Shown here piece by piece: positions 18,437 through 26,988 of a DNA stretch of 64,000 nucleotides (the stretch's first letter is position 1; every line of letters begins with the position of its first letter). The position numbers were made by a program, and so were the translations under genes. The notes under the pieces were generated by a model. It saw only the letters and a list, made by a program, of their open reading frames with translations. It ran no database searches and was not told the DNA's origin. Origin of the DNA: Bacillota bacterium (GTDB lineage: Bacteria > Bacillota > Sulfobacillia > JABLXB01); assembly GCA_013178305.1 (NCBI GenBank), contig JABLXB010000002.1, forward strand, positions 186,001 through 250,000. Reading direction: 5' to 3'.

Positions 18437-19557
18437 GCCGCGTCCCTCCTTTCAACCCGCGCCGCGGTGGGTCTCGGAAGGATCGAGTTCAGCCTCCTGG
18501 TGATGTACTTGAGGTTGTAGGCCGCCACGACGAACATCACCACGAGGCCCTGTATGACGTAAACGATGGTTATCGGGACCCCGTGACTGCGCTGCATCTG
18601 GTTCGCGCCCGTACGCAACGCGCCGAACAGGAAGGCCGAGGCCACCACGCCCTGCGGTGTGCTCTGCCCGAGGAGGGCGACCGCCACCCCGTTGTACCCG
18701 ACCCCGCCGGCGAAATACTCGATGAGTCTCTGGTGTACGCCGATCACCTCGACCGCGCCCGCGAGGCCGGCCAGGCCGCCCGAGATGAACATGGCGACAA
18801 CCATGTTCCGCCCGACGTCTATCCCGCCGTACCTGGCTGCCTCGGCGTTCAGGCCCACGGCCCTGATCTGGTATCCCAGGGTGGTCTTCCACAGGATGAC
18901 GTAGACCGCGTACGCGGCGAGGAGGGCGAGGATGAACCCCAGGTGAAGCCTTGTGCCCTTGACCAGGAGGGGCAGCCTCATGGCCGGTCCGAACTCGGGG
19001 CTCTGTGGGAACATCCCGGCCTCTTCCTGGAGTGAGTGGTTGAGCAGGTACGTTGTGCTGTACACCGCGATGTAGTTGAGCATTATGGTGTTGATGATCT
19101 CGCTGACGCCGAGGCGCGCCCTGAGCCAGCCGGGGATCGCGCCGATGATGCCGCCGCCTATGAAACCGGCGATGATGGCCAGCGGCTGGGCGACCCAGGG
19201 CGAGGAATTTCCTAACTGCAGCGCGACGATGGTGGCTCCCACCGCCCCCGCGTATAGCTGCCCTTCCGCACCGATGCTGAGCATTCCGCATCGCCTGGCG
19301 AACGCCACTGATAGCCCCGTGAATATGAGGGGTGTCATCTTGACCAGGCTGTCGCCGAACGAATACGCGCCACCGAACGCCCCCTGGAACAACGACCAGT
19401 AAGCGCCGAACGGGTTGACCCTTATCGAGGCTATGAGCAGCCCCCCGACCACGAACGACGCCAGGACGGACAGCACGGGCACTGTCAGGGATTGCGCCGT
19501 GCGCCTCAGCGCCTGGCGGGTGTCCTGGAGTACAATCGCCTTCGGTGACAACCGCAT
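18433..19557 (-). CDS. ABC importer permease (BMP/nucleoside type, YufP-like)
   Basis: Product of 374 residues from the ATG at 19557 (the open frame extends upstream inside the amidohydrolase gene, but that part has no membrane character). There are about 9 membrane helices. The family motif RCGMLSIGAEGQLYAGA and the EAA-like region near GLNAEAARYGGI support the YufP/NupP type. Its ATG shares one base with the TGA of the amidohydrolase gene (TGATG), indicating termination-reinitiation coupling of enzyme and transporter. Confidence 0.92.
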   Translation of the reverse strand: MRLSPKAIVLQDTRQALRRTAQSLTVPVLSVLASFVVGGLLIASIRVNPFGAYWSLFQGAFGGAYSFGDSLVKMTPLIFTGLSVAFARRCGMLSIGAEGQLYAGAVGATIVALQLGNSSPWVAQPLAIIAGFIGGGIIGAIPGWLRARLGVSEIINTIMLNYIAVYSTTYLLNHSLQEEAGMFPQSPEFGPAMRLPLLVKGTRLHLGFILALLAAYAVYVILWKTTLGYQIRAVGLNAEAARYGGIDVGRNMVVAMFISGGLAGLAGAVEVIGVHQRLIEYFAGGVGYNGVAVALLGQSTPQGVVASAFLFGALRTGANQMQRSHGVPITIVYVIQGLVVMFVVAAYNLKYITRRLNSILPRPTAARVERRDAA

Positions 19558-21017
19558 CACCCTTTCGCTGCATGGTCGGGGGTTGTCCCGCCCACGGGCG
19601 CGAGTCCCGACCGCAGGGCCAGGTCGAGCGCCAACCGGTCGAACCGGCGGTACACTCGCTCCGCGTCGACCTTCGTGACGCGACCCTCCCACACCACCGG
19701 CTCGCCGCCGACGAACACGTGCCGCACCGCGCCGGGCGAGGCGGAAAACACGAGCGACGCCGCCGGGTCGTGCACGGGTGACGTGCTTGGTGCCGACCTC
19801 TTCATCAGGAACATGTCCGCCCTCTTCCCCACCTCGATCGAGCCGGTGACCTCCGCCATTCCGATGGCGCGCGCCGCCCCGGTAGTCGCCATTTCCAGCG
19901 CGTCCCACGCCGTCAGCGCTACGGAGTCGCACGAGGCGATCCTCTGCAACAGCGTCGCGAGTTTCATCGTCTCGATCATGTTCATGCTGTTGTTGCTCGC
20001 CGCCCCGTCCGTACCCAGGCACACTGTCACGCCGGAATCCAGCATGTCCCGCACCGGCGCGGCGCCGGAGGCCAGGTACATGTTCGACGCGGGGTTATGC
20101 GAGACTCCCGCGCCGCGGCGGGCAAGGATGTCGATGGTATAGCGGTCGCATTTAACGCAGTGGACGGCAAGGAAATCGGGGCCGAACAGGCGCGCCCCGT
20201 CCATGACGTCAACGGCGCGCGTGCCGTACCGCTCGAGGCACACGGCGTCGTCGGTCCCCGTCTCGAACGTATGCATCGTGATGCGGGTCCCGGATGAATC
20301 CGCGAAACGGCGGACCTCCTTGAGCGCGTCCTGCGTGAGCCCCCATATCGCCGTGGGCGCAATCCATACGTCCATGCGGTTCATGCCGGCGGCCCGCGAC
20401 TTCAGGCGTTCAACCTCGCCGAACACGAACGAGGTGTCCTCGATGAGCTCCGGCGGGAACCCCCTGTCGGCCCCCGTGTTCCTGAACCCACGCGCGAACA
20501 CCGACCTCACGCCCGTCTCCGACATGCCGTCCATCACCGCGTCGCAGAACTCCGGCCGCCTGTTGGCGTACATGAAATCAACTATCGTGGTCGTCCCGCA
20601 CAGGAGCGCCTCGACGCACCCCGCCAGGGCCGAGTACCTCACGTCCTCCAATTCGAGATTAACCGCGGCCGGTTTGATGACGTCGTGCCACCAGGTCTCC
20701 AGCCGCCTGTCGCTGCCAATCCCCTTGAGGAGGCTCTGGAACAGGTGCGCGTGCGTGTTGATGAGGCCGGGAAATAGCACGTCCCCGCCCGCGTCGATGA
20801 CCCTGCGCCCGCCGCGCGGCTCTGCGGCGGTAGGAGCGGTGAGCGCGTCACAGGCAAGAGCGCCGTCCGCCAGACCCTGTGCTGCACCGGGCGCCACCAG
20901 CGCAGGGACGATCGCCGCAATGACTCCGTCTCGGACGATCACGTCGGCCGGGTCTATAACCCGGCGCTGCGCGCCCATCGTCACGACCGTTGCGTTCTTG
21001 ATGATCAGCTCTGTCAC
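19557..21017 (-). CDS. Amidohydrolase of the SsnA/TrzA/guanine-deaminase superfamily
   Basis: Product of 486 residues. Metal and catalytic motifs are in order: PGLINTHAHLFQ (HxH), ITMHTFETG (third His), FLAVHCVKCD (fourth His) and CLGTDGAASNN (Asp). This is the superfamily of deaminases and chlorohydrolases acting on purines, triazines and pterins. Within the operon it is coupled to the permease genes downstream and to an FAD oxidase gene upstream (ATGA overlap), so the substrate probably enters through the BMP importer. Deamination of a purine-like heterocycle is the best inference; the precise substrate is open. An insertion of about 20 alanine/glycine-rich residues near position 40 looks like a variable loop. 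Confidence 0.88.
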   Translation of the reverse strand: MTELIIKNATVVTMGAQRRVIDPADVIVRDGVIAAIVPALVAPGAAQGLADGALACDALTAPTAAEPRGGRRVIDAGGDVLFPGLINTHAHLFQSLLKGIGSDRRLETWWHDVIKPAAVNLELEDVRYSALAGCVEALLCGTTTIVDFMYANRRPEFCDAVMDGMSETGVRSVFARGFRNTGADRGFPPELIEDTSFVFGEVERLKSRAAGMNRMDVWIAPTAIWGLTQDALKEVRRFADSSGTRITMHTFETGTDDAVCLERYGTRAVDVMDGARLFGPDFLAVHCVKCDRYTIDILARRGAGVSHNPASNMYLASGAAPVRDMLDSGVTVCLGTDGAASNNSMNMIETMKLATLLQRIASCDSVALTAWDALEMATTGAARAIGMAEVTGSIEVGKRADMFLMKRSAPSTSPVHDPAASLVFSASPGAVRHVFVGGEPVVWEGRVTKVDAERVYRRFDRLALDLALRSGLAPVGGTTPDHAAKG

Positions 21018-22186
21018 GGTACTCCTCCGGCTGCCGTCACCGGCGACGATAGCCCGCGGAACCTCGACGGCGAGAACCGCCTCACGTCCGCGGGGTCCTT
21101 GCCGAGAACCATGTCCGATATGCGCCGGCTGACCCAGGGTCCCATCGTTATCCCTGACCCCTCGAGCCCCGATGCCACGAAGTAGCCTTCCATGCCCTCG
21201 ACCGGCCCGATCACGGGCATCCCGTCAGGCGTGTACGGCCTGAGGCCGGCGAAAACCCTGATTGCGCTGAGGTGTCTAAGGTACGGCACGTACCTCACCG
21301 CGTTCCTGGCTACGGCCTCCATGATGTGCGGGGGGCAACCGCGGTTCTCGCCTGCGAATTCCCTGGAGCTCCCGATGATGAAGTTGCCGGGAGCTGCTTG
21401 CTCGATCGCAAGCCCGATGAGGACGCCGGGGCTGGCCGGGGCCTTCTCGGCCGAAAGATACCCCGCCGAAAGGATGTTCGACGAGGCGCTCGTGGGGCTT
21501 GGCTCCGTTACGATTACCACGCCCCTCCTCGGGGTTATGGGGAACGACACCCGCGGAGCGGCGACGCGTCCCGCATGAATCCCGGCGCAGTCGACGACGT
21601 TGCCTGCGCGGATCTCGACGCCCCCCGCGGATAGCCCTTCGACCCTCTTTCCCGCGAGCAAGAGCGAGTCTGCCCTCAGGCCGGTGATGAGCCTGGCCCC
21701 AAGCCGGCGGGCCGCCGTAAGGAACCCATGCGTGACCAGGAACGGGTTTACCAGCCCCTCCAGCCCCGAGTACCCCGTGAGGCCACCCGCGCAGCGGCTG
21801 TGGTCGATGAGCGGCTCCCGCGCCGCAACCCCTTTACGGTCCAGCATGACAGCGTGAAGACCATGTTCGGCGCAATCGCCTGCAACCCTCTCGAGCGAGT
21901 CAAGGCCGGCCTCGTCTTCTGCCACGTAAATGAGACCGCGACCCTGGTCGAGCTCCACGTCACACCCGAGATCCCTCTCCAGGTCGCGGTACATCTCCAG
22001 ACTTGCGCGGGACTGCTCAATCAGGTCCGCCGCTTTGCCGATGTAGCTCAGCCCGCCGTTGCAGGCACCGGTCGCTCCTGCGCATGGAAAGCGCTCCTCG
22101 ATCACGACGGCGCTGAGCCCCTCTCTGGCCAGGTAGTAAGCGACCCCGCTCCCCACGATCCCTGCTCCGATTATGACTACGTCCAC
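21014..22186 (-). CDS. FAD-dependent amino-acid oxidase/dehydrogenase (DAO family)
   Basis: Product of 390 residues. The N-terminal GAGIVGSGVAYYLA is the Rossmann dinucleotide motif and EERFPCAGATGACNGG follows as in glycine oxidase, sarcosine oxidase and DadA proteins. The C-terminus (RPYTPDGMPVIGP ... GLEGSGITMGPW) is the second FAD contact. It oxidises a small amine or imino acid. It overlaps the amidohydrolase gene by ATGA and follows the GntR/UTRA regulator gene by 49 bases, so it is the first enzyme gene in the operon. The electron acceptor (oxygen, quinone or other) cannot be read from sequence; in an anaerobe a non-oxygen acceptor is likely. Confidence 0.88.
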   Translation of the reverse strand: MDVVIIGAGIVGSGVAYYLAREGLSAVVIEERFPCAGATGACNGGLSYIGKAADLIEQSRASLEMYRDLERDLGCDVELDQGRGLIYVAEDEAGLDSLERVAGDCAEHGLHAVMLDRKGVAAREPLIDHSRCAGGLTGYSGLEGLVNPFLVTHGFLTAARRLGARLITGLRADSLLLAGKRVEGLSAGGVEIRAGNVVDCAGIHAGRVAAPRVSFPITPRRGVVIVTEPSPTSASSNILSAGYLSAEKAPASPGVLIGLAIEQAAPGNFIIGSSREFAGENRGCPPHIMEAVARNAVRYVPYLRHLSAIRVFAGLRPYTPDGMPVIGPVEGMEGYFVASGLEGSGITMGPWVSRRISDMVLGKDPADVRRFSPSRFRGLSSPVTAAGGVP

Positions 22187-22235
22187 ATCGCGGACTCCGG
22201 TGCCGCCGGTGTTATCGATGAGCCGTTCCCCCAGG

Positions 22236-22952
22236 TCAATACGCTTTTCTCAGAAATATTAAACTCACGAGGTCCGGATTCATCAGGGCCTTCGTAACCG
22301 CAAGTGGTCTGTCGTCAACGCTGAAATGCGTCTCCTCCCAGATCACGAGGGGTGTGCCCTCGGTGAGGTTGAGGGCTCGGACCCCCTCCTCCGTTGAGGC
22401 GGCCCCGATCCTCGCGAGGGTATGGCTGAGCTCGCACCCCGCTGCCAGGCGGAGAAACTCGAATATGGAACCCTGCAGCGCTTGCGGTAGCGCCTGTTGC
22501 GCCATCCAGGCAGGCACGTAGTTCTTGCAGAAAATGGCCGGTATCCCATCACCGTAGTGGAGCCTGGTGAAGACCGGAAGCGGCACACCGGCTTCGAGGC
22601 CGAGCATGGACGCTACGTCGGGGGCATTCTCCTCGCCGGCGGGCATCAGCGGGGAGGCCGAGGGCGAACGGCCCGTGGCCGCGATGATGTCCATGAAACT
22701 GACGCGGGCGTCTACCACCGACCTGACCCTGAGTACGCTCGAGTGGACAAGGTTGCCGACGCCCTGGCGTTTGGTGATGATCCCCTTCTCCTCGAGGGAC
22801 CGCAACGCTTCTCGGACCGTGCTCCTGCCGACGTCCAGCATTTCCGCGAGCGCGTCTTCAGGGGGAAGCATGTTTCCTTCGCACACGCCCGGGCGGGTCG
22901 TGAGCAGCGAAATCATCTGTTCGGCTGTCTTGGTATATAGCGGCCTCGCCAC
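22236..22952 (-). CDS. GntR-family regulator, UTRA (HutC) subfamily
   Basis: Product of 238 residues. The N-terminal winged helix-turn-helix (LAEMLDVGRSTVREALRSLEE, about residues 35-55) is followed by a UTRA ligand-binding domain (residues about 95-235). It is the first gene of the operon holding the oxidase, amidohydrolase and nucleoside-type importer, so it probably controls that operon in response to its substrate. The start is a GTG at 22952 with only a modest GGTGG site. Confidence 0.88.
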   Translation of the reverse strand: MARPLYTKTAEQMISLLTTRPGVCEGNMLPPEDALAEMLDVGRSTVREALRSLEEKGIITKRQGVGNLVHSSVLRVRSVVDARVSFMDIIAATGRSPSASPLMPAGEENAPDVASMLGLEAGVPLPVFTRLHYGDGIPAIFCKNYVPAWMAQQALPQALQGSIFEFLRLAAGCELSHTLARIGAASTEEGVRALNLTEGTPLVIWEETHFSVDDRPLAVTKALMNPDLVSLIFLRKAY

Positions 22953-23173
22953 ACGACCACCGTCCCGGTTCGCCCGGCGCGCCCGCTCACCGGCGGCGGT
23001 AGCGCCGGACTACTGCTGTCGATTCATCTGATATGTGCCAAAGACATCTGAGGACTTACTTATGATAATGCCACCACATCCACGATGTGTCAATTCGCGT
23101 GAACGGCCCTGTGGCGTCCCGGGCCGGCTGGGCGGACGGTGGGGTCGCGCCGGTCACCCGAGTACTGACGACC
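22953..23173. other. Intergenic promoter region of the GntR/UTRA operon
   Basis: The 221 bases between a permease stop and the regulator start hold no ORF I can support. The more AT-rich middle (about 23025-23075) contains CATCTGA twice as a direct repeat and is the likely place for the operon promoter and operator, but no clear -35/-10 pair is evident. Confidence 0.4.
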
Positions 23174-24292
23174 CTACCGCCGCGCCGCGGCCGACGCCTG
23201 CCTCGCGCGTTCCAGGGCGTGCAGGAAGAGTACCACTCCGATCACGGCGTAGGCCACAAAGACGCGGAAATACTCACCTACCTGGGGATTCCCCATCAGG
23301 CGCTGCCCCGCGTACGGAGACACGATAAAGAGTAAGTGGAAGAGCAGTGTCCCGACAACCGCCTGGCCGACGGTGGCCTTGACCACGGTCGCGCCGCCTA
23401 CCAGGAGAGCGGCGATCGCGAACATCCCCACCTGCTCGTGACTGTTGTATGTGTTGATCGTCCCCACGTTCTGGAGGAAGATAATGTGCCCGGTCGAGGC
23501 CAACACCGTCGAGAGCACGAGGGCTATTGTGCGGGTCCTGTCCACGTTGATGCCGGACACTTCGGCGATATGCATGTTCTGTCCAACCGCTCTGAAGTCC
23601 TGGCCCAACTTGGTACGGTAAAGGGCCGTTATCGCCCAGCCCGTGGCCGCTATCACGGCAAACGTGACCACCGGTATCAGGATCCCGCCCGGGACAATCG
23701 CCAACAGGTTATCCAGGGCGTACTTCATATACTTGAGCTCCACGGTATTCCTCAAGCCAAAGCCCTGGGGGAGAACCAGATCCGGGTTCCTTATGGGGAA
23801 CACGGTCCCGCACAGGAACAGGTACACGAACTGGTAGACCCCGTTCATGAAGAAGCCGAGTATCATGCCCGCGATCATCTCGTGCCCCCTCGCCCTGTTG
23901 AGGACCGACGCGGCTAGCAGCCCGAGCGCCACAGCCAGCGGAATAGAGATTGCGACCGCGGAGAGTAACCCCGCTATCCCCGGCACCTTCAGATGCGTCA
24001 CGATAAACAGACCGGTCTGCCCGGCCATTGCCCCCAGCACGATCCCGAAATTCAGACCCAACCCGGCGACCACCGGGATGGTCAGCGACATCACCGTGAA
24101 CGTGTTCCTTCCAAGCCTGGTAATGATCTCCTGGATGAGGAATTGCGGTGATTTCCCGCAGAGCGCGACACCGAACGTGCACAGGATGAAGAACAGGAGC
24201 GGCACGGCGTTCTCCGAGAGCCCCTCGCGGGTAAACACGTGCCGGAAACGCGCTCCCGGTGTGCGTGAGACCCTTTCTTGCCTGATACTCAT
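23174..24292 (-). CDS. ABC importer permease of the DUF3798 system (second permease)
   Basis: Product of 372 residues with about 9-10 hydrophobic helices, related to ribose/branched-chain type permeases (BPD_transp_2), e.g. VVAGLGLNFGIVLGAMAGQTG and FRAVGQNMHIAEVSGINVDR. It overlaps the preceding permease gene by ATGA. The basic, arginine-rich N-terminal 20 residues are cytoplasmic. It is the last gene of the four-gene importer operon. Confidence 0.9.
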   Translation of the reverse strand: MSIRQERVSRTPGARFRHVFTREGLSENAVPLLFFILCTFGVALCGKSPQFLIQEIITRLGRNTFTVMSLTIPVVAGLGLNFGIVLGAMAGQTGLFIVTHLKVPGIAGLLSAVAISIPLAVALGLLAASVLNRARGHEMIAGMILGFFMNGVYQFVYLFLCGTVFPIRNPDLVLPQGFGLRNTVELKYMKYALDNLLAIVPGGILIPVVTFAVIAATGWAITALYRTKLGQDFRAVGQNMHIAEVSGINVDRTRTIALVLSTVLASTGHIIFLQNVGTINTYNSHEQVGMFAIAALLVGGATVVKATVGQAVVGTLLFHLLFIVSPYAGQRLMGNPQVGEYFRVFVAYAVIGVVLFLHALERARQASAAARR

Positions 24293-25329
24293 GACCCGTT
24301 CCGCCCCCTTGTCAGGGCATACAGGATCATGCCGTTGGAGATGATTATCCTCGCCACCTCGGACATGTCCCCCTGGATGAGAGTCTGTGCTACAGGCAGC
24401 GATGTGGTTAGCAATGCCTGGAAAAGGAGCACGCCCACCACAGCGTGCAGGACGGTTGCGTACTGAGTACTCGCCCCTCCAATCAGGACCGACGCGACGG
24501 CGGGAAACGCCATCATGAGAGGCGCGGTGTAAAGCTGGATGAACCCGAGGCTCTGCGCATAGACCACGATTCCCGCGGCGCCCAGTACCGTGGACAGGAT
24601 CGATCCCATCAAGCGAGCTTTGTCCACGTCAATGCCGCAAGCGGCCGCGAAAGCGGGGTTACTGCCGGCGACACGCATGGCGATACCGCGGGGTGTCCGC
24701 AGGAACACCCACATTAGCAGGCACGCCATGGCGAAGAACCCGAGAAGACCCAGAGGGATCTCGAACCCGCCGGCCTTCAACCTGAAGAGGTTGTCGAGGA
24801 CGTGACCGAAGTTCTCGTCTATCGCGAAGGTTACTCGAAGGCCTTGCCCTCCGACCACGAAGATCATCTTCGGGTTGTGAAACGGCGCCATCACCCAGAA
24901 CATGCACATCCCCGCGACTATCGAGAAGCCCGCATACGTGCCAACCATCATCTCCTGCCCTTTGACGCGGTTGAGCAGGTTGCCATATACATATCCCACA
25001 ACGGTACCCACGACACACCCTATAAAGAGGGCAACAAAGAACCCCGCAAACCCGATTAGGTTCCACTCGAACGCGAGCACCAGCCCGAGAAGCCCGCAGA
25101 TTACTCCGACAGGAAGGCCGAAGTTCATGCCAAGGCCCGCTTGAATGCTGGGAACCATCGCCAGCACAAGTAGCCCGTTCATACCGGCCCTGGTGAGAGA
25201 ATTGGAGATTAACATGGGGATAGGCAGGCCCTTGATACCGGCGAGAATGAATATGAGCAACAGAAACCCGGCTATCACGAGGCGCGCCGCCCCAAGGCTC
25301 CTGAGGGATAGGGCCGCTCTAGCCAGCAT
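24289..25329 (-). CDS. ABC importer permease of the DUF3798 system (first permease)
   Basis: Product of 346 residues, about 9 hydrophobic helices, of the same permease family as its downstream neighbour; both contain a GLGMNFG/GLGLNFG motif and an EAA-like loop with GID/GIN-VD. It overlaps the ATPase gene by 11 bases and the next permease by four. The pair probably forms a heterodimeric channel. Confidence 0.9.
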   Translation of the reverse strand: MLARAALSLRSLGAARLVIAGFLLLIFILAGIKGLPIPMLISNSLTRAGMNGLLVLAMVPSIQAGLGMNFGLPVGVICGLLGLVLAFEWNLIGFAGFFVALFIGCVVGTVVGYVYGNLLNRVKGQEMMVGTYAGFSIVAGMCMFWVMAPFHNPKMIFVVGGQGLRVTFAIDENFGHVLDNLFRLKAGGFEIPLGLLGFFAMACLLMWVFLRTPRGIAMRVAGSNPAFAAACGIDVDKARLMGSILSTVLGAAGIVVYAQSLGFIQLYTAPLMMAFPAVASVLIGGASTQYATVLHAVVGVLLFQALLTTSLPVAQTLIQGDMSEVARIIISNGMILYALTRGRNGS

Positions 25330-26932
25330 GTGGAAGCTCCTTTCCGGCCATCGCCAACCCGAATGCCGTATCGGAGGCCGTAGGCTCTAGAATAGCGCTT
25401 ATGCGACCGTTGTGCATTATCGCGATCCGGTCGCAAACCTTCCTCAGCTCGTTCAGTTCGCTTGACGTCATGACGATGGTTGTTCCCTTTTCCTTGTTGA
25501 GGTGGATCAATTCATCGAGGACGCGTTCCTTTGCCCCAACGTCAATCCCCCGCGTGGGCTCGGAAACCAGGAATACCTGGGGGTCGAGCGTCAACGCTTT
25601 CGCCACGCACACCTTCTGCTGGTTTCCGCCGCTGAGCTGGCGCACCCTCTGCCTGGTATCAGCGCACCTGATGTCGAGCATTGACACCATCCTGGAGGCA
25701 TGGGCCCTCACCGCGGCCCCGTCCCTCATCACGATCGGCAAAGGCCCCATGCGCCGCAGGAACCTGCCCTGGGTCTGCATTGCGGCCACCGCAATGTTGT
25801 CTTCCACCGGCTCATCGAGGAGTAGTCCGACACCCCGGCGGTCCTCGGACAGGAACGCAAGGCCCGCGCTCAAAGCCCCGAGGGGGTGGTTGAGCGGAAT
25901 CCGCACGCCGTCCTTTTCGACCTCACCGCGGGCTGGCTGCAGGCCCATGATGCCGTTTGCCACTCCCAGTTTGCCGTGACCGGCCAGCCCCCCGATTCCG
26001 AAAACCTCGCCCTTGAACACGTCGAAAGAGACCCCTCTCACCATCTCGCCCGGCATATCCACCTCAAGGTCCCGGACCCTGAGCGCCACGTGAACGCCCT
26101 CCATCCTGCCCCCGCTTCCGGTCCGCGACATCTGCCCAAGGCTTCTGCCAACCATGAGCGCCGCGATCTGGTCGACCCTTGCCTCGCTCCCGCGCATTCT
26201 GCCGACCACCTCGCCGTCTCGTAGGACGGTGATGGTGTCGGAAACCTCGATAACCTCGTCGAGCCTGTGGGTGATGAACAGAATGGCGATCCCCGACGAT
26301 GAGATTACTTTCATCGCCCTCAGCAGGTTAGACGCTTCGCCCTCGGTAAGGACAGCGGTGGGTTCGTCGAGCACGAGGAGAGCGACCCTGCTTTTGTCTA
26401 TTTCCCGGGCGATTTCGATGAACTGCATGTGCCCCACGGGCATGCCTGCTACCGGTAACCACTCGTCTATGGAGAGTTCCAGCCTATCTAGAGCGCGCCT
26501 CGAGTCCCTCCTCATGGAGGGGATGTCCAGGGTTTCCATCCGCTTGCCAAGAAACCTGCTCAGGATGTTGGGGTCGGTGGTCTCGCGGTTGAGCTTGATG
26601 TTCTCGGTTACGGTGAATCCCGGGATAAGCATGAACTCCTGGTGGACCATACCGATCCCGGCGTGCATGGCGTCCCTCGGGTTCCTGAAGTCCACTTTGG
26701 ACCCATTGAACCGGACTTCCCCCGAAAAACCGCCGGTCTCATGGATTACGGGCATTCCGAAGACGATGTTCATCAGCGTGGATTTTCCGGCGCCGTTTTC
26801 GCCTACGAGGGCGTGTATCTCCCCCTCCTGAACATCGAGGTCTATGCCCTTGAGGACCCTGTTTCCGTAAAACTCCTTTTGAACACCCCTCAAAGACAGG
26901 ACTGGACCGCTCGGCACTTTGTCATCCCCCAT
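25319..26932 (-). CDS. ABC importer ATPase of the DUF3798 system, two NBDs
   Basis: Product of 537 residues (ATG 26932) or 532 (GTG 26917, which has a better-placed GGGGG site). Domain 1 has GENGAGKSTLMNIVFG and LLVLDEPTAVLTEGE, but its signature region reads MPVGHMQFIEIAREI, a departure from LSxGxxQ. Domain 2 lacks a classical Walker A (GGLAGHGKLG) yet has LSGGNQQKVCVAKAL and FLVSEPTRGIDVGA. Loss of one canonical motif set per domain is common in RbsA-like proteins, with one competent composite site. It follows the binding-protein gene across a GC hairpin and overlaps the permease gene. Confidence 0.92.
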   Translation of the reverse strand: MGDDKVPSGPVLSLRGVQKEFYGNRVLKGIDLDVQEGEIHALVGENGAGKSTLMNIVFGMPVIHETGGFSGEVRFNGSKVDFRNPRDAMHAGIGMVHQEFMLIPGFTVTENIKLNRETTDPNILSRFLGKRMETLDIPSMRRDSRRALDRLELSIDEWLPVAGMPVGHMQFIEIAREIDKSRVALLVLDEPTAVLTEGEASNLLRAMKVISSSGIAILFITHRLDEVIEVSDTITVLRDGEVVGRMRGSEARVDQIAALMVGRSLGQMSRTGSGGRMEGVHVALRVRDLEVDMPGEMVRGVSFDVFKGEVFGIGGLAGHGKLGVANGIMGLQPARGEVEKDGVRIPLNHPLGALSAGLAFLSEDRRGVGLLLDEPVEDNIAVAAMQTQGRFLRRMGPLPIVMRDGAAVRAHASRMVSMLDIRCADTRQRVRQLSGGNQQKVCVAKALTLDPQVFLVSEPTRGIDVGAKERVLDELIHLNKEKGTTIVMTSSELNELRKVCDRIAIMHNGRISAILEPTASDTAFGLAMAGKELPHAG

Positions 26933-26936
26933 TGCC

Positions 26937-26957
26937 CGCGAATATATAGCCGGGCGG
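26937..26957 (+). repeat. 21-base direct repeat, copy 1
   Basis: Differs by one base (T versus C at the seventh position) from the copy at 28340-28360 in the same orientation. The core is ATATAGCCGGGCGG. The two copies flank the DUF3798 binding-protein gene; this copy also supplies the left arm of the hairpin at 26949-26972. Confidence 0.6.
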
Positions 26958-26972
26958 GGTGCCCCGCCCGGC
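26949..26972 (-). terminator. GC hairpin after the DUF3798 binding-protein gene
   Basis: An 11-bp perfect stem (GCCGGGCGGGG / CCCCGCCCGGC) 16 bases after the binding-protein stop and before the ATPase start, without a T-run. It probably attenuates or stabilises transcripts, favouring binding-protein expression. Confidence 0.6.
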
Positions 26973-26988
26973 CAGCCGAGCTACAACC

